This document shows positions 1-12,030 of a stretch of DNA of 64,000 nucleotides, piece by piece. Within the stretch, counting starts at the first letter, position 1, and every line of letters begins with the position of its first letter. The position numbers and the translations under genes are program-made. This DNA comes from Nepenthes gracilis (lineage: Eukaryota; Streptophyta; Magnoliopsida; Caryophyllales; Nepenthaceae), in the NCBI GenBank assembly GCA_033239525.1, contig BSYO01000025.1, forward strand, positions 11,442,001 through 11,506,000, read 5' to 3'. The notes below the pieces were generated by a model. That model searched no databases. It saw only the letters and a program-made list of their open reading frames with translations, and had not been told where the DNA came from.

Positions 1-1740
1 GATCTGTACGGCCTCTTTGTTGCACTTAAAGTTCTCGTGGCTTGGCTTCACTCCAATGCCATCCATTATCTGGTGACGATGTGCGTCTTCATCAGGCTTC
101 ACGGTGGTGCATTTAGCCCATGCTCGCTGAAGGTAATCTTTCATTTTGCCCAAACGGAAGATTGGTTCTCCATGTTTCCTCGCGCGGGCTTCAACTTCCG
201 GGGGACAAACCCTAACTCTGTGAAAAACTGAAAGAATCATTACTTCTTCCTAGCACTCCCTCCAAAATGAGAGTTTTTGACAATGTGAGGCCCCGTGAGC
301 GACTTCTTTTTTGAGAGCATGAGTGAGGAGGGGATGAGGTAGGAGAAAGATCTCATTAGCAATATACAAACCACAATAGAGACCTTTGCCAAGCAGGGGT
401 ATTATTTGATCCCAGAGATGTTCGCAGTTGTCACTGGGATCGTGCGAGTAGAGTGGCGGTAGGCGTTGCCCAGAAAAGGAAGGCTGGAGCCTTGGTCCTG
501 AGGGATCCGCCCAAAAAGTTACATGAGCGAGTCGACTCGTAACTATCATTGGAGTCTTCTTCTGATGAGGACATGGTGGCTTTAAAGAGGCTAAGAGGAG
601 CTGGCGACACCACTAGGAGGAGGGCTTTGACGTTGCAGGCTGCGTCAGGCTAGTCCGCCGAGCCTGCCTCGTTGTCGCCAACTGCGGCTACTGTCGCCAC
701 CCAGGAGCAAGAGCCTCCACTGTTGGAGGAAGCTATAGACGAATCTCCTATTCTAGCCATTGCCTTAGCGGAGTATGGCATCCTTGTGGTTGATCTTCCT
801 TCGGGAGAGGGGTCTGCACCGGGCTTCCCATTTGAGGTTGAGACGGCACTCCTTATTGATGAGCTTTCGGTTGAGTCTTTTGGAGTAGCGGCCATATCTG
901 CTGGCGAGGAGCTAGAGACCGGCTCGATAGAGCCCATTGAGATAGCTAGTACGGGGCCTGCTGCTGCACACTGAATGTTTCGGAGGAGGTCAAGATTTGA
1001 CCTTGTGCGCCACCTGAGCCGCCTACCCTTGGTCTTGAGGTGGCCGATGAGGTTGTCCTGCTTAAGGAGGCCCTCGATGGGATTGCAGTCAATGGGGCGC
1101 CAGAGGGTGAGACAGTTGACTTGGTCAAGCTGCCGAAGCCCCCAGGCGTCTCTGATCATGGAGTTGCGTGGGGGCCCCCTAGCGCCATGGAGGTAGCCTT
1201 CATTGAGGTATGACGCCTTTGCTCATCAAGCAGGAGATTTTGTTCACTGACTCCCTTTGTGTGATGCTCTTTGCCTGGTTAAGACTTATGGATGTTTCAT
1301 TCCTCTTTATCTTTCGTAGACTCTGGATGCAGTTGGCCTCTTCCACACCATTCTCGTTCAACATGACGAGCGCTTTCGCTGGGCTCAAGAGGAGGGTAAG
1401 TGAGCGGCCGAGCAACGCTGGAGGAATGAGGTAGCCACCCTGAGACAGGAGTCCAAGCGGCTGAGAGATGATCTGCAGACAGCAGAGGGTCTCATTGTTA
1501 GCTTGCAGGAGCAGTGCACCCGAGCTAATGCTGGCTCACGAGTTCGGCTCTCTCCGGAGGAGGTTACCCGTCTTCTAGATGCAAGGTTTTGGGATGGCAT
1601 ACGCATGTGTCATTGTATAGTCTCTGTCACAGCTTCGGATGTTCCTGTGGGGATCCTCGATCCTCGCAATGATGGGATCGATGATCACACTCATTTGGTT
1701 GACTACCCGGAGGAGACACGACCCCCGTGCTCATAGGACA
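1..1740 (+). pseudogene. Broken opposite-strand extra ORF of the gypsy element (possible gypsy-type Transposase_28-like protein)
   Basis: The plus strand, opposite to the pol genes, carries protein-like sequence scattered over several frames. At 160-250 it reads FSMFPRAGFNFRGTNPNSV followed, after a stop, by KNHYFF. This resembles the F-P-R-x-G-(x)n-P-S-S-x-x-x-W-K-x-x-(Y/F)-F-F pattern of the plant 'putative gypsy type transposon' domain (PF04195). At 670-970 there is an acidic Glu/Pro/Ala-rich stretch. At 1,360-1,600 there is a charged heptad-like segment (ERFRWAQEEG, then LRQESKRLRDDLQ, then LQEQCTRAN) typical of a coiled-coil tail. Stops and frameshifts separate these pieces, so no full protein can be made. 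An AATAAA at 1,804-1,809 lies 65 bases past the last open frame and could be its polyadenylation signal. The PF04195 link is from memory of the family; the opposite-strand location fits known Tat elements. Confidence 0.45.
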
Positions 1741-2214
1741 GTGGCCTTTCATTCACCTTTTGTGTATATAGTTTCTCAAGAAGGCCTTTGTAATCTTTGA
1801 TTTGAATAAAAGATACTTTCTCTTCTCCTTGCTTTCTTTCTCGTGACAAGAATCTTATCATTGTATTGGCTAAGCTGTTTTGCTATTGTCGCCAATGCTC
1901 GCTTCCAGAGCCTCTTGCGTTGTGTTTGTCCTTCGGTTGAGGATGTCATTGCATCTTGCGACTAGGGGATGCTCTGTCCAGTGGATTAGACGTCGTCACA
2001 TGCCCGATGGAGTCTCTCAAGGGCCAGCTGGGTTTTGAGGCTACAGCGGCCGGACCCTAGGTCTTAGGCCGTAGCGCGCACAACACTGTCTCGGAGCTCG
2101 ACCCTGCTTGGGGCGTCATCGCTTTTGTGTGTATGGTCCTAGCCCACCGACCTTCGTTGACTAAGGGCGCTCTCTTCTCCTAGGAAGATTGTTGCATGCT
2201 TGCCGTTTAGGCTC
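1741..2214. other. Gypsy internal non-coding region, with a possible poly(A) signal for the opposite-strand ORF
   Basis: No open frame. It begins with TTTGTGTATATAG and an AATAAA at 1,804-1,809, as expected for the 3' end of the plus-strand ORF. The rest is GC-richer unique-looking sequence leading into the tandem array. Confidence 0.4.
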
Positions 2215-2650
2215 TCTAAGGTTTTGATGGTCTCTTTACTGTGAGCTTTCGGAGCCCCTTGGCCTACTCGTTCGACCACGCTTGGGCCACTTGGCACGGT
2301 GCCAAGGTTTTGTGGCTGCTCTAAGCCATCAGACACGGGGCTAGAATTCGAGGTTCAACCGCGGGTGGGTCACTCAGTGCGGAGCCAAGGTTTTGCAGCT
2401 GCTAAGGGCCTTTCGATGCGAAGTCAAAGTTTGAAATTTGACTACGTGTGAGCCGCTTAGCACGAAGCCAAAGTTTCACGGCCACTAAGGGCCTTTCGGC
2501 GTGGAGCCGAAGTTTGGAATTTGACCACATGAGGGCAGCTTAACGAGGAGCCAAGGTTTTACAACCGCTAAGGGCTTTTGGAGTGGAGCCAAAGTTCAGA
2601 ATTCGACCGCGTGTGGGCCGCTTGGCGTGGAGCCAAAGTTTATTTTCAGG
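2215..2650. repeat. About 83-bp tandem repeat array inside the gypsy element (4-5 units)
   Basis: The core AGCCAAGG/AAGTTT recurs at about 2,300, 2,383, 2,466, 2,549 and 2,631, a spacing of 83, 83, 83 and 82 bases. A weaker unit precedes at about 2,215. Each unit also carries CTAAGGGC(C)TTT, a second half-copy of the core (GGAGCCAAAGTT or similar) and a GAATTCGACC/GAATTTGACC segment. Units differ by scattered substitutions. Tandem arrays between integrase and 3' LTR are recorded for Tat/Ogre-type elements and can seed satellite DNA. Confidence 0.8.
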
Positions 2651-2841
2651 CGAACATCCGTCCTATCGACTTAGAAGCAGTTTGGGCCATTTATACTTTA
2701 TAGAAATGGCAAGCAAGCATACATTCACATGAACAATCAAGTAAGCTGATAGCAATAATAACAATTTCATTAATGAAGATGTGTTACATGTACAAGCATT
2801 CCAATTCATGTATGCACGACTTACCTAGGCGTTCCTACACT

Positions 2842-3900
2842 TTATTGGTGGTATTTCTTGAGGTGGGCGGCGTTCCAGGTCTGGAGGATCAGTTTGCCAT
2901 CATTGGTGCGTAGTTTGTACACTCCATTTTGGAGGATCGTTGAGGTAAGGAGTAGCCCTTCCCAATTCAACGAGAGCTTGTTCCTATGGGCGGTCTTACT
3001 CGTTGCCTCTATACTACGAAGGACCAGATCCCTGACCTCGAGCGGGCAAGCCTTCACCCACTTATTGTAATACTGAGAGATGCGCTACTGGTAAGCCGCA
3101 GTCCTTAGGCACACCATATTGCGAACTTATAAGAGCAGGTCTAGGCATTCTCTGAGCCTTTGAGAGTTGCTGGCAGCGTCGAAGTGTTTGACCTAAAGGC
3201 TGGGGAGTCCCATTTCGACGGGGACGATCGAATCGGCCCCATAGCAAAGGCTAAAGGGCGTTTCCCTCGTAAGTTCCCGTGGGGTCATGTGATACGACCA
3301 GAGCACAGAAGGTAACTCGTCAGCCCAGGAGCCCCTTGCGTCTTCAAATTTAGTCTTCAATCCATGCAACAGTGTCTGGTTAATTACTTCAACCTGGCCA
3401 TTGGCTTGAAGATACGCCATTGACGTGTGAATTGGCCTGATGTGCAAGCTCACATAGTACTTAGTGAACCGTTTGCCAATGAAGTGGGTTCCGTTGTCAG
3501 TTACTATAACCTCGGGAATTCCAAACCGACAAACGATATTCTAACGGACGAATTCTGTTGCATTCTACTTGGTTATCCGTGCCAAAGGAGCCGCCTCAAC
3601 CCATTTGATGAAGTAGTCAATACCGATAATGAGGAACTTTCTCTGTCCAGAGACCATTGGCGGGCCGGAGGATGTCGAGCCCTCATTGCGTGAATGGCTA
3701 TGGAGACTACAAGCTCTGCAGCTCCGTGTACGGGTGATGGGTCAGGGACCCGTGGACCTGGCAGCTCTTACGCTTTTTGACAAAGTCCATGGCATCTCAC
3801 TTCATCTTAGGCCAGAACAAGCCTTGTCGCATGATTTTGAATGCATGGTTTTTCCCTTCGACGTGCGAGCCGCATACGCCGAGGTAGACTTCGCCTAGAG
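2842..3900 (-). pseudogene. Ty3/gypsy integrase remnant
   Basis: Minus-strand translation gives the zinc-binding region near 3,850-3,720 (FKIMRQGLFWP, DFVKKRKSCQVHG), the start of the catalytic core near 3,660-3,600, and VTDNGTHF-like sequence around 3,500. The cleanest frame is 3,453-3,193, with YLQANGQVEVINQTLLHGLK, then WADELPSVLWSYHMTPREL and ETPFSLCYGADSIVPVEMGL. The C-terminal tail at 3,057-2,842 contains NWEGLL, GVYKLRTNDG and WNAAHLKKYH, the usual end of gypsy pol. In an intact element these parts bind, cut and join DNA ends during insertion. At least three frame changes and several stops (for example after FWPKMK) show it is dead. Confidence 0.85.
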
Positions 3901-4163
3901 CGTATTTGGATTCCTACAGCGTGAGGCATTTTGAATTTTAGGGGAAGTGGTTGCATCCGGATATCCATGGCAAACGGCGACCTCCATAGGTCGAACACGT
4001 GTGGTCTGAACTCCCCTTGAATAAGTGCTGCCATATTTTCTCCATTTTCTCCTCTATCTGAGGGGTGGACCTGCTCCTCTTTGTGTTGATGAAGTCCCAA
4101 AGTTCAGAGTTTCCCTAGGGACTGCACAGATCGTAGCGACCATCCGCGCAAGCTGGTCGCGTA

Positions 4164-4500
4164 TTAAATGAGCCCTCTTCTCTTGTCAGGGGCCTCTTGT
4201 CGTTGCGAGAGTTGTGGGAGTTCTGCCGCTCCGGACTTTCTTCCTACATGTCTCAGCTCGAGAGGCTCCGAGTTGCGCTCCAGCACGAGCGCAAGCGCCT
4301 GAAGCATGTGCTTGATATCATCGACATCCACAGCTAGTTTGCGAACGTCAAGCTTGGGCTGATCTCCAACACAGTTACACACTAAGGGGTCGTTGTCGCT
4401 GGCGGTAGTGTCCCTCGCCGGTGTGCTAGCCTGCACTCTCATGCTGATCATCTTCAAAGTAAAAGAGTGAACGTTGGGATTTGTGCTTAGACTTTTCTTA
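4164..4500 (-). pseudogene. Gypsy gag N-terminal remnant
   Basis: An open minus-strand frame follows the primer-site-like sequence and ends at a stop near 4,164. It reads Met-Ile-Ser-Met-Arg, then a polar stretch with paired acidic and hydrophobic residues (DVDDIKHMLQALALVLERN) and a basic tail. The position directly after the LTR fits the start of gag. I recognise no capsid domain, and the sequence is cut off before any zinc knuckle. Assignment is by position. Confidence 0.45.
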
Positions 4501-4520
4501 TCGTTCCCACAGATGGCGTC
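4501..4520 (-). other. Primer-binding-site-like sequence of the gypsy element
   Basis: On the minus strand this reads GACGCCATCTGTGGGAACGA. It closely matches the TTGGCGCCGTCTGTGGGAA-type sequence usual just inside the 5' LTR of many plant gypsy elements. It lies between the LTR and the gag frame, as expected. Confidence 0.55.
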
Positions 4521-4599
4521 AATGATTCGTCTCTGGTTTCCAATTGTGGTATGAGCCTTCCAATCTTCTGCTATGGGTCGATTTGGATCGGGTTTAATC

Positions 4600-5490
4600 T
4601 CCGTCGCTGTTAATCTAAAACTTGTACACCACAAATTATAAATAAGAGATCAGAAGAATAGCAGGAGGTTGTCCCCCTGCAAATACTCTGATACTCAAAT
4701 CAGAAATCTTTCGCAATAAACAGAGGAATGCACGCTTAGGAGTAAATATGACGAGAATGCAAAGCTACAGGGATGAGAGAAGTGTGAATGTGATGTATTT
4801 AGAGGTCTGGGCTCTGTTGGTCACATCATTGTGGGTGGCTCACTAACTTTACCGGAAAATGGCGATGGCTCAAGAGAAGAGAGTTGGTTCTTTCTCCTCG
4901 AAACCTGGAATGCTGGGTGAAGAATCGGATACTTAATCTCTGGTCACCGTTTGCATTTAGGATTGTGCTCTGTCTGGTCACCATTTTGACTTAGGATGGT
5001 TCTCTCCCCTCTCCCCTTAGCAGGAAAGAGTATTTGTAGGCTCCTTCAGGGAGGCTTTAAAAGTTAGAATCCCGAACAAGTGGCTTACCGGGATTCGTCG
5101 ACTGCTGTGCACTGGTGGTGGCCAGCAGTGCTAGTTGTCGCCTTGTGGAGGGAAGGAGATCGTCGTTGGGCATGAACAATGCCTGATCTGCTATCCGTGC
5201 ACGGATTGGTTGAGTGGCTGCGCGAACAGCGTATGCTGCGGCTTGCCAGTGTTGACATCTTCTCCTATTAGCTGGCATGTTTTGAGCCGGCGCCGCCACC
5301 TGCAATCGCCTCTGCAGGCGAGTGGGCACGCTGATTGGCTGCTCGTCTAATGCGCCACGTGGGCCGCATATCAGGATTCTTTGGGCTCCATAGGTGGGCT
5401 TGGGCCTTTCTGTTCGGTTGAACCCGCACCTCTTCAATTGAGCTTCGCTGATCTAGGCCCAGTTTCAATCTAGACCCATCGGATATCTAC
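4600..5490 (-). repeat. 5' LTR of the Tat-like gypsy element
   Basis: The minus strand of this GC-rich stretch has no credible gene. It carries a TACAAATACTC box (about 5,030-5,040) that could be the LTR TATA element. It also has the TTGAGTATCAGAGTATTTGC motif ending at about 4,679, followed by GGGGACAA. This is the same motif type (TTGAGCGTCGGAG-like) that marks R/U5 of many plant gypsy LTRs, and it recurs in the lone LTR at 33.8 kb. Open frames here (5,057-5,468) are chance products of high GC. Exact LTR ends are not fixed because the partner LTR is outside the window. Confidence 0.6.
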
Positions 5491-8400
5491 CAAAAACTTT
5501 AATTTTATGGATTATTTATTTTATTGATATAGCATCACATTAATATTAAATTTTAATCAAGATTATAACCCTTAAAGATCCTATTTTAAATAAATAAAAT
5601 ACACAAAATTTAAACAAAAGATACGTGGTGGGCATGGATTTAAATTTTAATCACTTAATTATCAAGCCTTGACATATAATTTAGATTATAGGGTCAATTA
5701 ATTTCTTAATATATAACATTTTTTTTTGGGGGGGGGGGGTTCTGAATTATGATTTTTGGCATCGAAGAAGTCAAATCTGGGTATTTATTTTTTTACTTAA
5801 AATTTTTAATTTTTATTTTTAAAATTATTAAACAATAAGATAATGTCTACATTTATTTGCCTTTTCATGCTCTCTTGAAAAGGCATATTAAAACATAATT
5901 TCTATTATTAAAATTATTTAGTGTTATATCTCCCTAAAATTATTAAAATTATTTAGTAACATTTATTTTACAGTATCTAAAACATAGTTTCTATTAAAAA
6001 GCAAAATCATATTAAAAATTGATAAATATTGTTAATTTATAATGAAATACTACTAGTTTCTGAAGTATTAATTTTTCTATATTATGTGTATCTATTTGTG
6101 TTGTTGTCACTATTCTTTCATTTCATTATTCCCCCATTTTAATGAGAACTAGTTTATTCAATTACCACAGAGACCATATTACCAGTGACCTCAAATTTTA
6201 CAATGTTAAAATAAGTCAATTACCACCCCTCTCAACCTAAATAATAATAATAATAATATCTTATCTTTATAATTTTTTATAAAAAAAATTAAATATAATT
6301 TATTGTCTATCCTTAAAAAATTATGAATATTTTACCAGCATAGATAACATTCTCTTCCTCTCATATCCCAACCCTAAGGTCGGTCGATCAAAGTGCCTCG
6401 AACATGTTGACACATGGCTATGATATTTGTGTGCCCTAATGGCTCCCCTAAGTCTTCTAATAAATATAAGCCTTCATTCATTATTGAAGGGATCTGAAAT
6501 CTTAGAAATTTTGGAACAAAAACAAAGAAACCATTGATGTTTTTCTCACACTAGGAGTTTTGTATACTTTCTTTCCACATTTCAGTCAAAAATCACCGTC
6601 GACAACTAGTCCTAAGGAACCGGTGTCCTAATTGCTCTATCTCCCACGGTCGCTCTTACACAACTCGGTTTCTTCCTGATCACCTCTTTCAGTAATTTCC
6701 AATTTGAGCCTAAAGAAATTTTATTTTTTAATTTGAACTTATACTAACTTACTTGTTAAACATATTTCTCTCAAGCACACAATTCGACCCCCCCTTTCAT
6801 TTGTGAGTTTGTTGTCTACACGACTCAATAATTGTTCGTTCTGATCAAATCTTGTCTCAAATTACCTCTGTTTTACACCAAAACTCAGTATGTACTCATC
6901 AATAAATAATCATATAAAATGATATAGACTATCTAATTTGTATCAGGACTATATATATATTTATTTATTTATTTATTCAAAAGTCAGTCAATTAAGTATG
7001 AGATCATAAATTTAAAAGGATTCTCCATCATTTAAAAAATATGGCCCTTCAAAATCATAGAGAGTTACTACTTATACTCTTCAATACACAATTTATAATT
7101 AATTCTTATAAATTTATATGTGATAATATTATAACTTATTTATTTATTTATTATTGACTCTATAAAATTAAAAAAAATAAAATAAAATGGTTAAGCTAAT
7201 TAAGGACTGCTGTGGGCATGCTGATCGATTCAAGCACGCATTAAAAGATTGAGGATATTAATGTAATTTAATAATATGGTCAGAGCTGCGACATCATTAC
7301 TCGCCAAACTTACGAACCCCGCAAGCCATTCTTCTAATGAGTTTGACTTGGGCCCTGCAAATTTCTTGAGAACGGTGAATATCTGTCTGACATCGTACGG
7401 CCCCAAGGAAAAATATTATATAAAAATTATTAAAATTATATATAAATTTTATTCTATTTTAATTTTAATTTTATTTAAATTTTTCTTATTTTGTATTAAA
7501 TATAATAATTTTAATATAATTAAATATACATATCTGTTTTTACCCATTAAATTAAAATTCAAAGGATAAAATATATTTTATAAAAATATATTTAAAAATA
7601 TACAATAATGTATTTTTTATTTATATATTACATTAAAATATTAAATATCAATCGGTTCAACTTTTGATATCATCTAATTTATATTCATGTGAGTTTAATA
7701 ATATAAATAAAAATTCAAATATTATATTAAATTAAATACTTAAAAATATTTTTAAAAATGATGCAGCATCATTAATGCCGTCCATATACGAACACGAGAC
7801 ACGAAAAATCTTGCCGAAATAATTCGATACACAATGGCAACAAGTATATTAAAAAAATATGCTTTAGATTGTATTTTTAATTAATTGTTTAAAGTTATCA
7901 GAATAAAATATTATTATTAGACTTTTATTTCACAACTTGAATTTTTAAATATTTGAATTTCTTGACACTCTAAAAATCTTATTAGGCAAGTAGCCCTAAT
8001 TTCATTGCCTAAAGCTATTGATTTTTTTAATAGAATGACTTAGGGCAAGTAGCCCTAGGTTAGATTGAGCTATATGAGCGATGGGTGTTGACATTACTGG
8101 CTTAATTAAAAGGTCCACTTTTACGAAGGCTTAAAAGGCTAATTTTGTCCAATAAGAGAATTCGCCCGATAATAAGGAATGAGTTGGACATTACAATTGA
8201 ACGATTTTTTCATTCGATGGTAATGGATAAAATTTTATCAATTCAGTGATTTTCTAAACAGTTTTCTGGACGATTTCTTTGATAGTTGATAGAAAAAAGT
8301 AACTACTTCATAATAACTATAAAATGACCATCTTTTTAATAGGAAAGTGAATGACTTTTTGAAAAAAAGAATATCTTTCTTTTTTTTTAAGACGCTTTTA

Positions 8401-11400
8401 GAAAAACGTAAGCCGTCACATAAAGTTAATTTAATTTTCAATTTGCATCATCTATTTTCTCCCTTACAAAAAACAGATACTGACTTAAGCGTTATAGAAT
8501 ATATCAGGGAGTTAGTTTCACCAATTTTTTGACCGTATTTTGTATTGCACAAGATTCAGATTTAAGCATACGGAAATCAGACCCCCTTCAAATATCATTT
8601 AGATTCATAATCCGTACGACAATTCGAATCCGATAACGCAATAATAAAAAAAATATAATCATCAAGTTAATAAGGTCAAACTTTATAAAAAAAATATTAT
8701 TAATTATATAAAATATTTTTTATTTAGATAATTTTTCTAAGGCTTTATTTATCTAAATTTAAAACATATGTATTTGCAAATTTGATTTGGGTGTGATCAG
8801 GGCAGATTGATTATTTTTACTCATGAATATACTCAACCTAAAAACTTGTTCGGACATAAATTTTGATTGTTTGAGTTTATAATAATCATATACAGTGACA
8901 TGCTTTACCAAATTTCATGCTAGACAGACCAGGGGTGGCTAGTGGGTCCGACTTTGATAATATTTAGTTTATTGATTTTTTTGATTTTATAATATTAATA
9001 TAGTCTTAAATTTCATTAAGTAATGTCAGTTATGTAAATATATTTATACTATTTTATATAATTTTAAAAAAAAGGTAAAATTATCTAGTAAATAATGAAT
9101 TATAAAATGATAGAAAAATATTTATTATAATATATATTAATATTCAAGATTAAATAATTAAAAAGTGAAAATATACAATAAAATTAACCTAAAATGAAAT
9201 TCATAAACATCAAGTCTTTTTTTAATTACGAAAAATATATATGAACACAATTAATAAAATTAAAAATGCTCCATATGCATATTGAAATTAAAAAAAAAGA
9301 AATAAATACTTAAAGGATATCCATTAAATAATATTCAGATATGCCTATATTATATAACATCTATTTATTTATTTATTTTTATATAAATATACTAATATTT
9401 ATCAATATTATAAATTAATAGAAAAATAATTACAAACTGATTCTATATCAAAAGCCTTAAAACAGGACAAATTTACTTTCAATAAAACTGTAATTAATTT
9501 TTGTGATTTAACTAATTATTTTCAAAAATCACAATTCAATTATCAAAAAATAGAAAAAAAGGGAAATTATTATTAAATAGAAAGGCAATTCATTATATTT
9601 ATATAATTAATTAAACTCACAAATATGACACATTTCCCATTTCTAAGATTAGGCCGAGTCCCATATACCAAAGTAGTGCCCTTTTGTAAACTTTTGACCA
9701 TAATCACATTCACTGTAAAGTGATCATGACATAGGGATGAGGATGAATCATTTCCTCGAATATTTCATTTTGCAAATCCGCGTCATTGGCACATTTTAGT
9801 GGTATGCTGCCGTATTTATTTATATTATTAGATCCATATTATTGGGTATAATTTAGATATAGTTAATCTAATTTTATAAAATGCAGGGCCCACAAGTTGT
9901 CAGTGAAAAAGAAACTATCAGGATAGCTGAATTACTCAAATTGATACGAAACTCTTTTAAAAGTTTGTTTAAATATAAGGTCTATTGATTAACTGAATGA
10001 TTGGACAGATATATTAAAGATTGAGATAAGTAATGGCACAATAGAAAAATAAATCTGATAATAAAATTATGATAAATGATTATATAATCAATAGATGATT
10101 AGCCATATTTAAGCAGGTAATGGTAGTCAAATAAATAATAAGTATTAACTATTAAATAATTTTAAAACTTAAATAATGGTTAGGACACAACGATATAATG
10201 CTTTAGATAGGCAACCACATTAATTTTAGAAAATAAATTGATTGATATCCAGAGTATAAATATAAAGTCTTTATTCAGTGAGAAGGGATCCCCAGCCTTA
10301 CATTGAGAAAGAGAGAGAAATATTCTATACTCTTGCCACAAGTTATCTCTTTCTTTGTTTTTTTTAAATTCTCGAAGTCAAATCCTCTAAATTTAATTAA
10401 TTTTTCACTCATCTTCATTCATTTTTAATCTTTTAATTTTTTTTAAAAAGATTTTAATTTAAATATCGGAGGATATACTAAAAAGTGAAAGACGTATCGT
10501 CTTGCCATGTATTAACTGTTATAATGCGTAGAATCCGGATAAGAAGATTTAAATGAAAGACTCGATACAATTCAGATTTAATATACACATTACATGTGAA
10601 AATAATTAAGTAGACTGATATTTTTAATCTAAAAATATTTTTAATATATTAATTAGATATCTCTAAAATATTTTCTCTCTAAAAGATCTTCAGGATAATC
10701 TACTAGTGCTGTCAAGTAGCACATGGACCACCATTTCACCATCTCATAGAGAAAATCAATCCATTTATTTATATTTAAGAGCTAAAATAAATAGATATGC
10801 TCAAATTATCTACAATTAAGATAATGTGATAACACAAAAGAACAAAATATATACATATTCAATATAACAAATTATAAATAGTTCTAAATGTTATAGCTAT
10901 GTCAATAATTTAACACACTCATTAATATCAATAATATAGTAAACACATAAAATAAAATAATATAGATATCAGTAAGGAAAAAAAGATAAAAATAAAATAA
11001 TTTTTAAGAAAACTTTATAGGATTCTAAATTCAATCAAGTAAATCTGATAGTAAAAATCAACTTATTACCCATATATATATATATGTATATATTTATTTA
11101 TTTTTGACTTATAATTCTTTAAAGAAAACACTTTGAATCCACTCCAAATTATAGAATCAGACACATGTTGGTTTTATTATAGAATTTACTATATTACATT
11201 GTAAATTTTTAATATTTAATAAAACTCTAGTGCTCATATTACCTATAGAAATTTAAAACATAAAGGCTTTATTTATCAATAACAATGAAGGCTGCAATTG
11301 AATCATGAGAGGATAAAAATATGTATATATAATGAAACACAGATAAAGATAATTGACATACGTACACTAACCTCACTCACACCAAGTGCTAATTAAAGCA

Positions 11401-11699
11401 AAACTAGCCTGTGTATGCCCAATATACTTTCATCAGGTGATGACTTCTGTCTATTTTAAGCATCCACGTCATTTAAAATTTGATCAAGCAGTGCTTTTTA
11501 TATTCTAGATATATGCATTCATAATACGCCAAACAAGCAACAAGATCTACTCTATCTTAGGAATGATTCACTTAAATCCTATTGCAACACTAAACAATAG
11601 AAAAATACTTAAATATAATTTGATTAGAATTATTATTGTCACAAAATTTGGCCAATATTATCTAATTTATATTTGTTTTATTTATTTATTTTAAAGGCT
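5491..11699. other. AT-rich intergenic DNA, no recognisable gene
   Basis: Long A/T-only tracts with no open frame resembling a known protein. Small items: a G11 run after T9 at 5,721-5,741; GGCAAGTAGCCCTA twice at 7,985 and 8,044 (59 bases apart); and slightly GC-richer islets at 7,276-7,400 and 8,920-8,960 that may be old repeat fragments. Frames at 8,238-8,532 overlap on opposite strands over a near-palindromic A/T-rich stretch and are not credible genes. Confidence 0.6.
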
Positions 11700-12030
11700 A
11701 TTTTATAAACTAGACTTATAAAAAGGCCCCACAATTAGTTGTTGGTGGCTTTGTCGAGGGAAAAAGTCTTATTAGGTGAGTGGAGTTCATAGACATTTGT
11801 GAGATCCTCAACATAAATCTTCCCATTAGTTTATGCAGCCGTTGCATGTGCCAATAGACTGAGAGTGAAGGGTGGCACGTGACACAGACGAAGCAACGTG
11901 CACAACCCACGTGCTGGGGTCCACCGTCCATTCCTCTCCTATCAGACCGAATCTCTGGTCAAAAAAGGCCCCATCAAGACCATGTTCTCGTCCAGCCTCT
12001 AAGATCTTGCCACGTGGCATTAAATCTCAC
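11700..12030. promoter_or_regulatory. G-box (CACGTG) cluster, orphan promoter-like island
   Basis: This GC-richer island contains three perfect palindromic CACGTG G-boxes at 11,876-11,881, 11,908-11,913 and 12,011-12,016, plus an ACGTG core at 11,896. G-boxes bind bZIP and bHLH factors and, as ABRE pairs, mediate ABA or light responses. It lies about 400 bases past the LAX stop codon. No gene is recognisable on either side that it would obviously drive. It could be a distal LAX element, the promoter of an unrecognised transcript, or a relic. Confidence 0.4.

Larger units (their letters stand above)
1..5490 (-). mobile_element. Decayed Ty3/gypsy (Tat-like) LTR retrotransposon, left end outside window
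   Basis: This block is GC-richer than its surroundings, and the change at about 5,490 into A/T-only sequence marks one border. Read on the minus strand, it runs LTR (about 5,490-4,640), primer-site-like sequence (4,520-4,501), gag start (4,500-4,164), integrase (3,900-2,842), tandem-repeat array (about 2,640-2,215) and then an opposite-strand ORF (1,740-1). The order integrase, repeats, antisense ORF, 3' LTR is known from Tat-lineage gypsy elements. I infer the lineage from that architecture and from the integrase. Most of gag and all of protease, reverse transcriptase and RNase H are absent between about 4,160 and 3,960. The copy is therefore an internally deleted, non-autonomous relic. Its 3' LTR should lie left of the window. 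Confidence 0.7.

Noticed and set aside
650..1159. 169-aa minus-strand open frame
   Set aside because: It is the shadow of the GC-rich, acidic plus-strand ORF remnant and has no domain resemblance.
2215..2650. Tandem array considered as a CRISPR
   Set aside because: Units are contiguous and diverged, without conserved repeat plus unique spacer structure, and the context is a plant retrotransposon.
5057..5468. 126-aa and 66-aa minus-strand frames
   Set aside because: They fall in the GC-rich U3 of the gypsy LTR; there is no protein family resemblance.
7276..7569. 97-aa plus-strand frame
   Set aside because: The first third is balanced but the rest is A/T low-complexity; no family resemblance.
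8238..8532. Overlapping open frames on both strands
   Set aside because: They lie over a near-palindromic A/T-rich tract, are Lys/Phe/Leu-rich by composition, and match nothing known.
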